A DNA stretch of 34,824 nucleotides from Acetobacteraceae bacterium (GTDB lineage Bacteria; Pseudomonadota; Alphaproteobacteria; Acetobacterales; Acetobacteraceae). Numbering within the stretch: position 1 is the stretch's first letter; every line of letters starts with the position of its first letter. Under the pieces are notes generated by a model. It was not told where the DNA came from. It saw only the letters and a list, made by a program, of their open reading frames with translations, and searched no databases. Location: assembly GCA_030041255.1 (NCBI GenBank), contig JASHOF010000076.1, positions 1 through 34,824 on the forward strand, written 5' to 3'. Below are positions 34,545-34,824 of this stretch, one piece after another. Both the position numbers and the translations under genes were made by a program.

Positions 34545-34824
34545 GCCGCGCGAGAATCCCGAGCTTCTCGGTCACGCGGCCGCCGAGCAGGCGCTGCGCG
34601 ACGCCGCTCTCGGCGCCCGCCTGCACCATGCCTGGCTGATCACCGGCCCGCCCGGCATCGGCAAGGCGACGCTCGCCTACCGGTTTGCCCGCCGCCTGCT
34701 CGCCGGCCTCCCCGCGAGCGGCGAAAGCCTGTGGCTCGATCCGGCAAGCCCCGTCTTCCGTCGCGTCGCCGCCGGCGGACACGCGGATCTGCGCACCGTC
34801 ACGCGCACGGTCGATCCCAAAACC
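34531..34824 (+). CDS. holB: DNA polymerase III delta-prime subunit (5' part)
   Basis: The first 98 codons of a gene cut by the right edge. ENPELLGHAAAEQALRDAA and LHHAWLITGPPGIGKATLAYRFAR match the start of the clamp-loader delta-prime subunit, with a Walker-A-like GPPGIGKAT. The HADLRTVTRTVD stretch corresponds to the conserved HPDL motif before the zinc module in alphaproteobacterial HolB. The ATG at 34531 overlaps tmk by 14 bases. The product helps load the sliding clamp at replication forks. Confidence 0.9.
   Translation, partial: MAAPEPRENPELLGHAAAEQALRDAALGARLHHAWLITGPPGIGKATLAYRFARRLLAGLPASGESLWLDPASPVFRRVAAGGHADLRTVTRTVDPKT

Overview
The window is GC-rich, tightly packed chromosomal DNA of an alphaproteobacterium. 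The run mltB-like / rlpA-like / dacA-like / tmk / holB at the right end, the livK-livH-livM::livG-livF transporter, lipid/polysaccharide sugar enzymes and many lipoproteins fit a Rhodospirillales/Acetobacteraceae-type genome. That placement is an inference from gene content and style, not from a marker gene. I saw no rRNA, tRNA, CRISPR array, transposase or integrase.

Layout. 1-54 (minus) is the first 18 codons of a probable benzoate-CoA-ligase-family acyl-CoA synthetase, divergent from a MaoC-type hydratase (244-732). 1157-4912 is a large outer-membrane protein: repetitive beta-helix passenger, proline-rich linker, autotransporter-type barrel, then a periplasmic OmpA-type peptidoglycan-binding domain. 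It converges on a broken DUF1275 membrane-protein gene (minus) whose 5' end is replaced by a dispersed palindromic repeat. Next come a GnnA-like Gfo/Idh/MocA dehydrogenase (minus), a small lipoprotein, an EamA/DMT exporter translationally coupled to an RlmI-like rRNA methyltransferase, a degenerate gamma-glutamyltransferase-like lipoprotein and a class I aminotransferase. 12875-17870 is a complete branched-chain amino-acid ABC operon in which permease LivM and ATPase LivG are one polypeptide. It is followed by a DegT/GnnB-like sugar aminotransferase and pepN.

21781-25489 holds a complete polar amino-acid ABC transporter on the minus strand. It sits between the real 3' end of pepN and a second, nearly identical 77-bp copy of that 3' end, so the cassette looks inserted or rearranged into place. 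Beyond it lie katG (minus) with a 45-codon small ORF just upstream, and a divergent oxyR that keeps both redox cysteines. An MmgE/PrpD-family gene (minus) and the cell-wall/replication cluster mltB-rlpA-dacA-tmk-holB (plus, holB cut by the window edge) complete the window.

Most unusual signals: (1) the 77-bp pepN-end direct repeats bracketing the ABC cassette; (2) a roughly 100-bp palindromic repeat present three times, whose palindrome supplies the apparent GTG start of two unrelated genes; (3) the autotransporter-OmpA architecture; (4) the small ORF with a strong ribosome site before katG; (5) the GGT-like lipoprotein lacking catalytic and substrate-binding residues.
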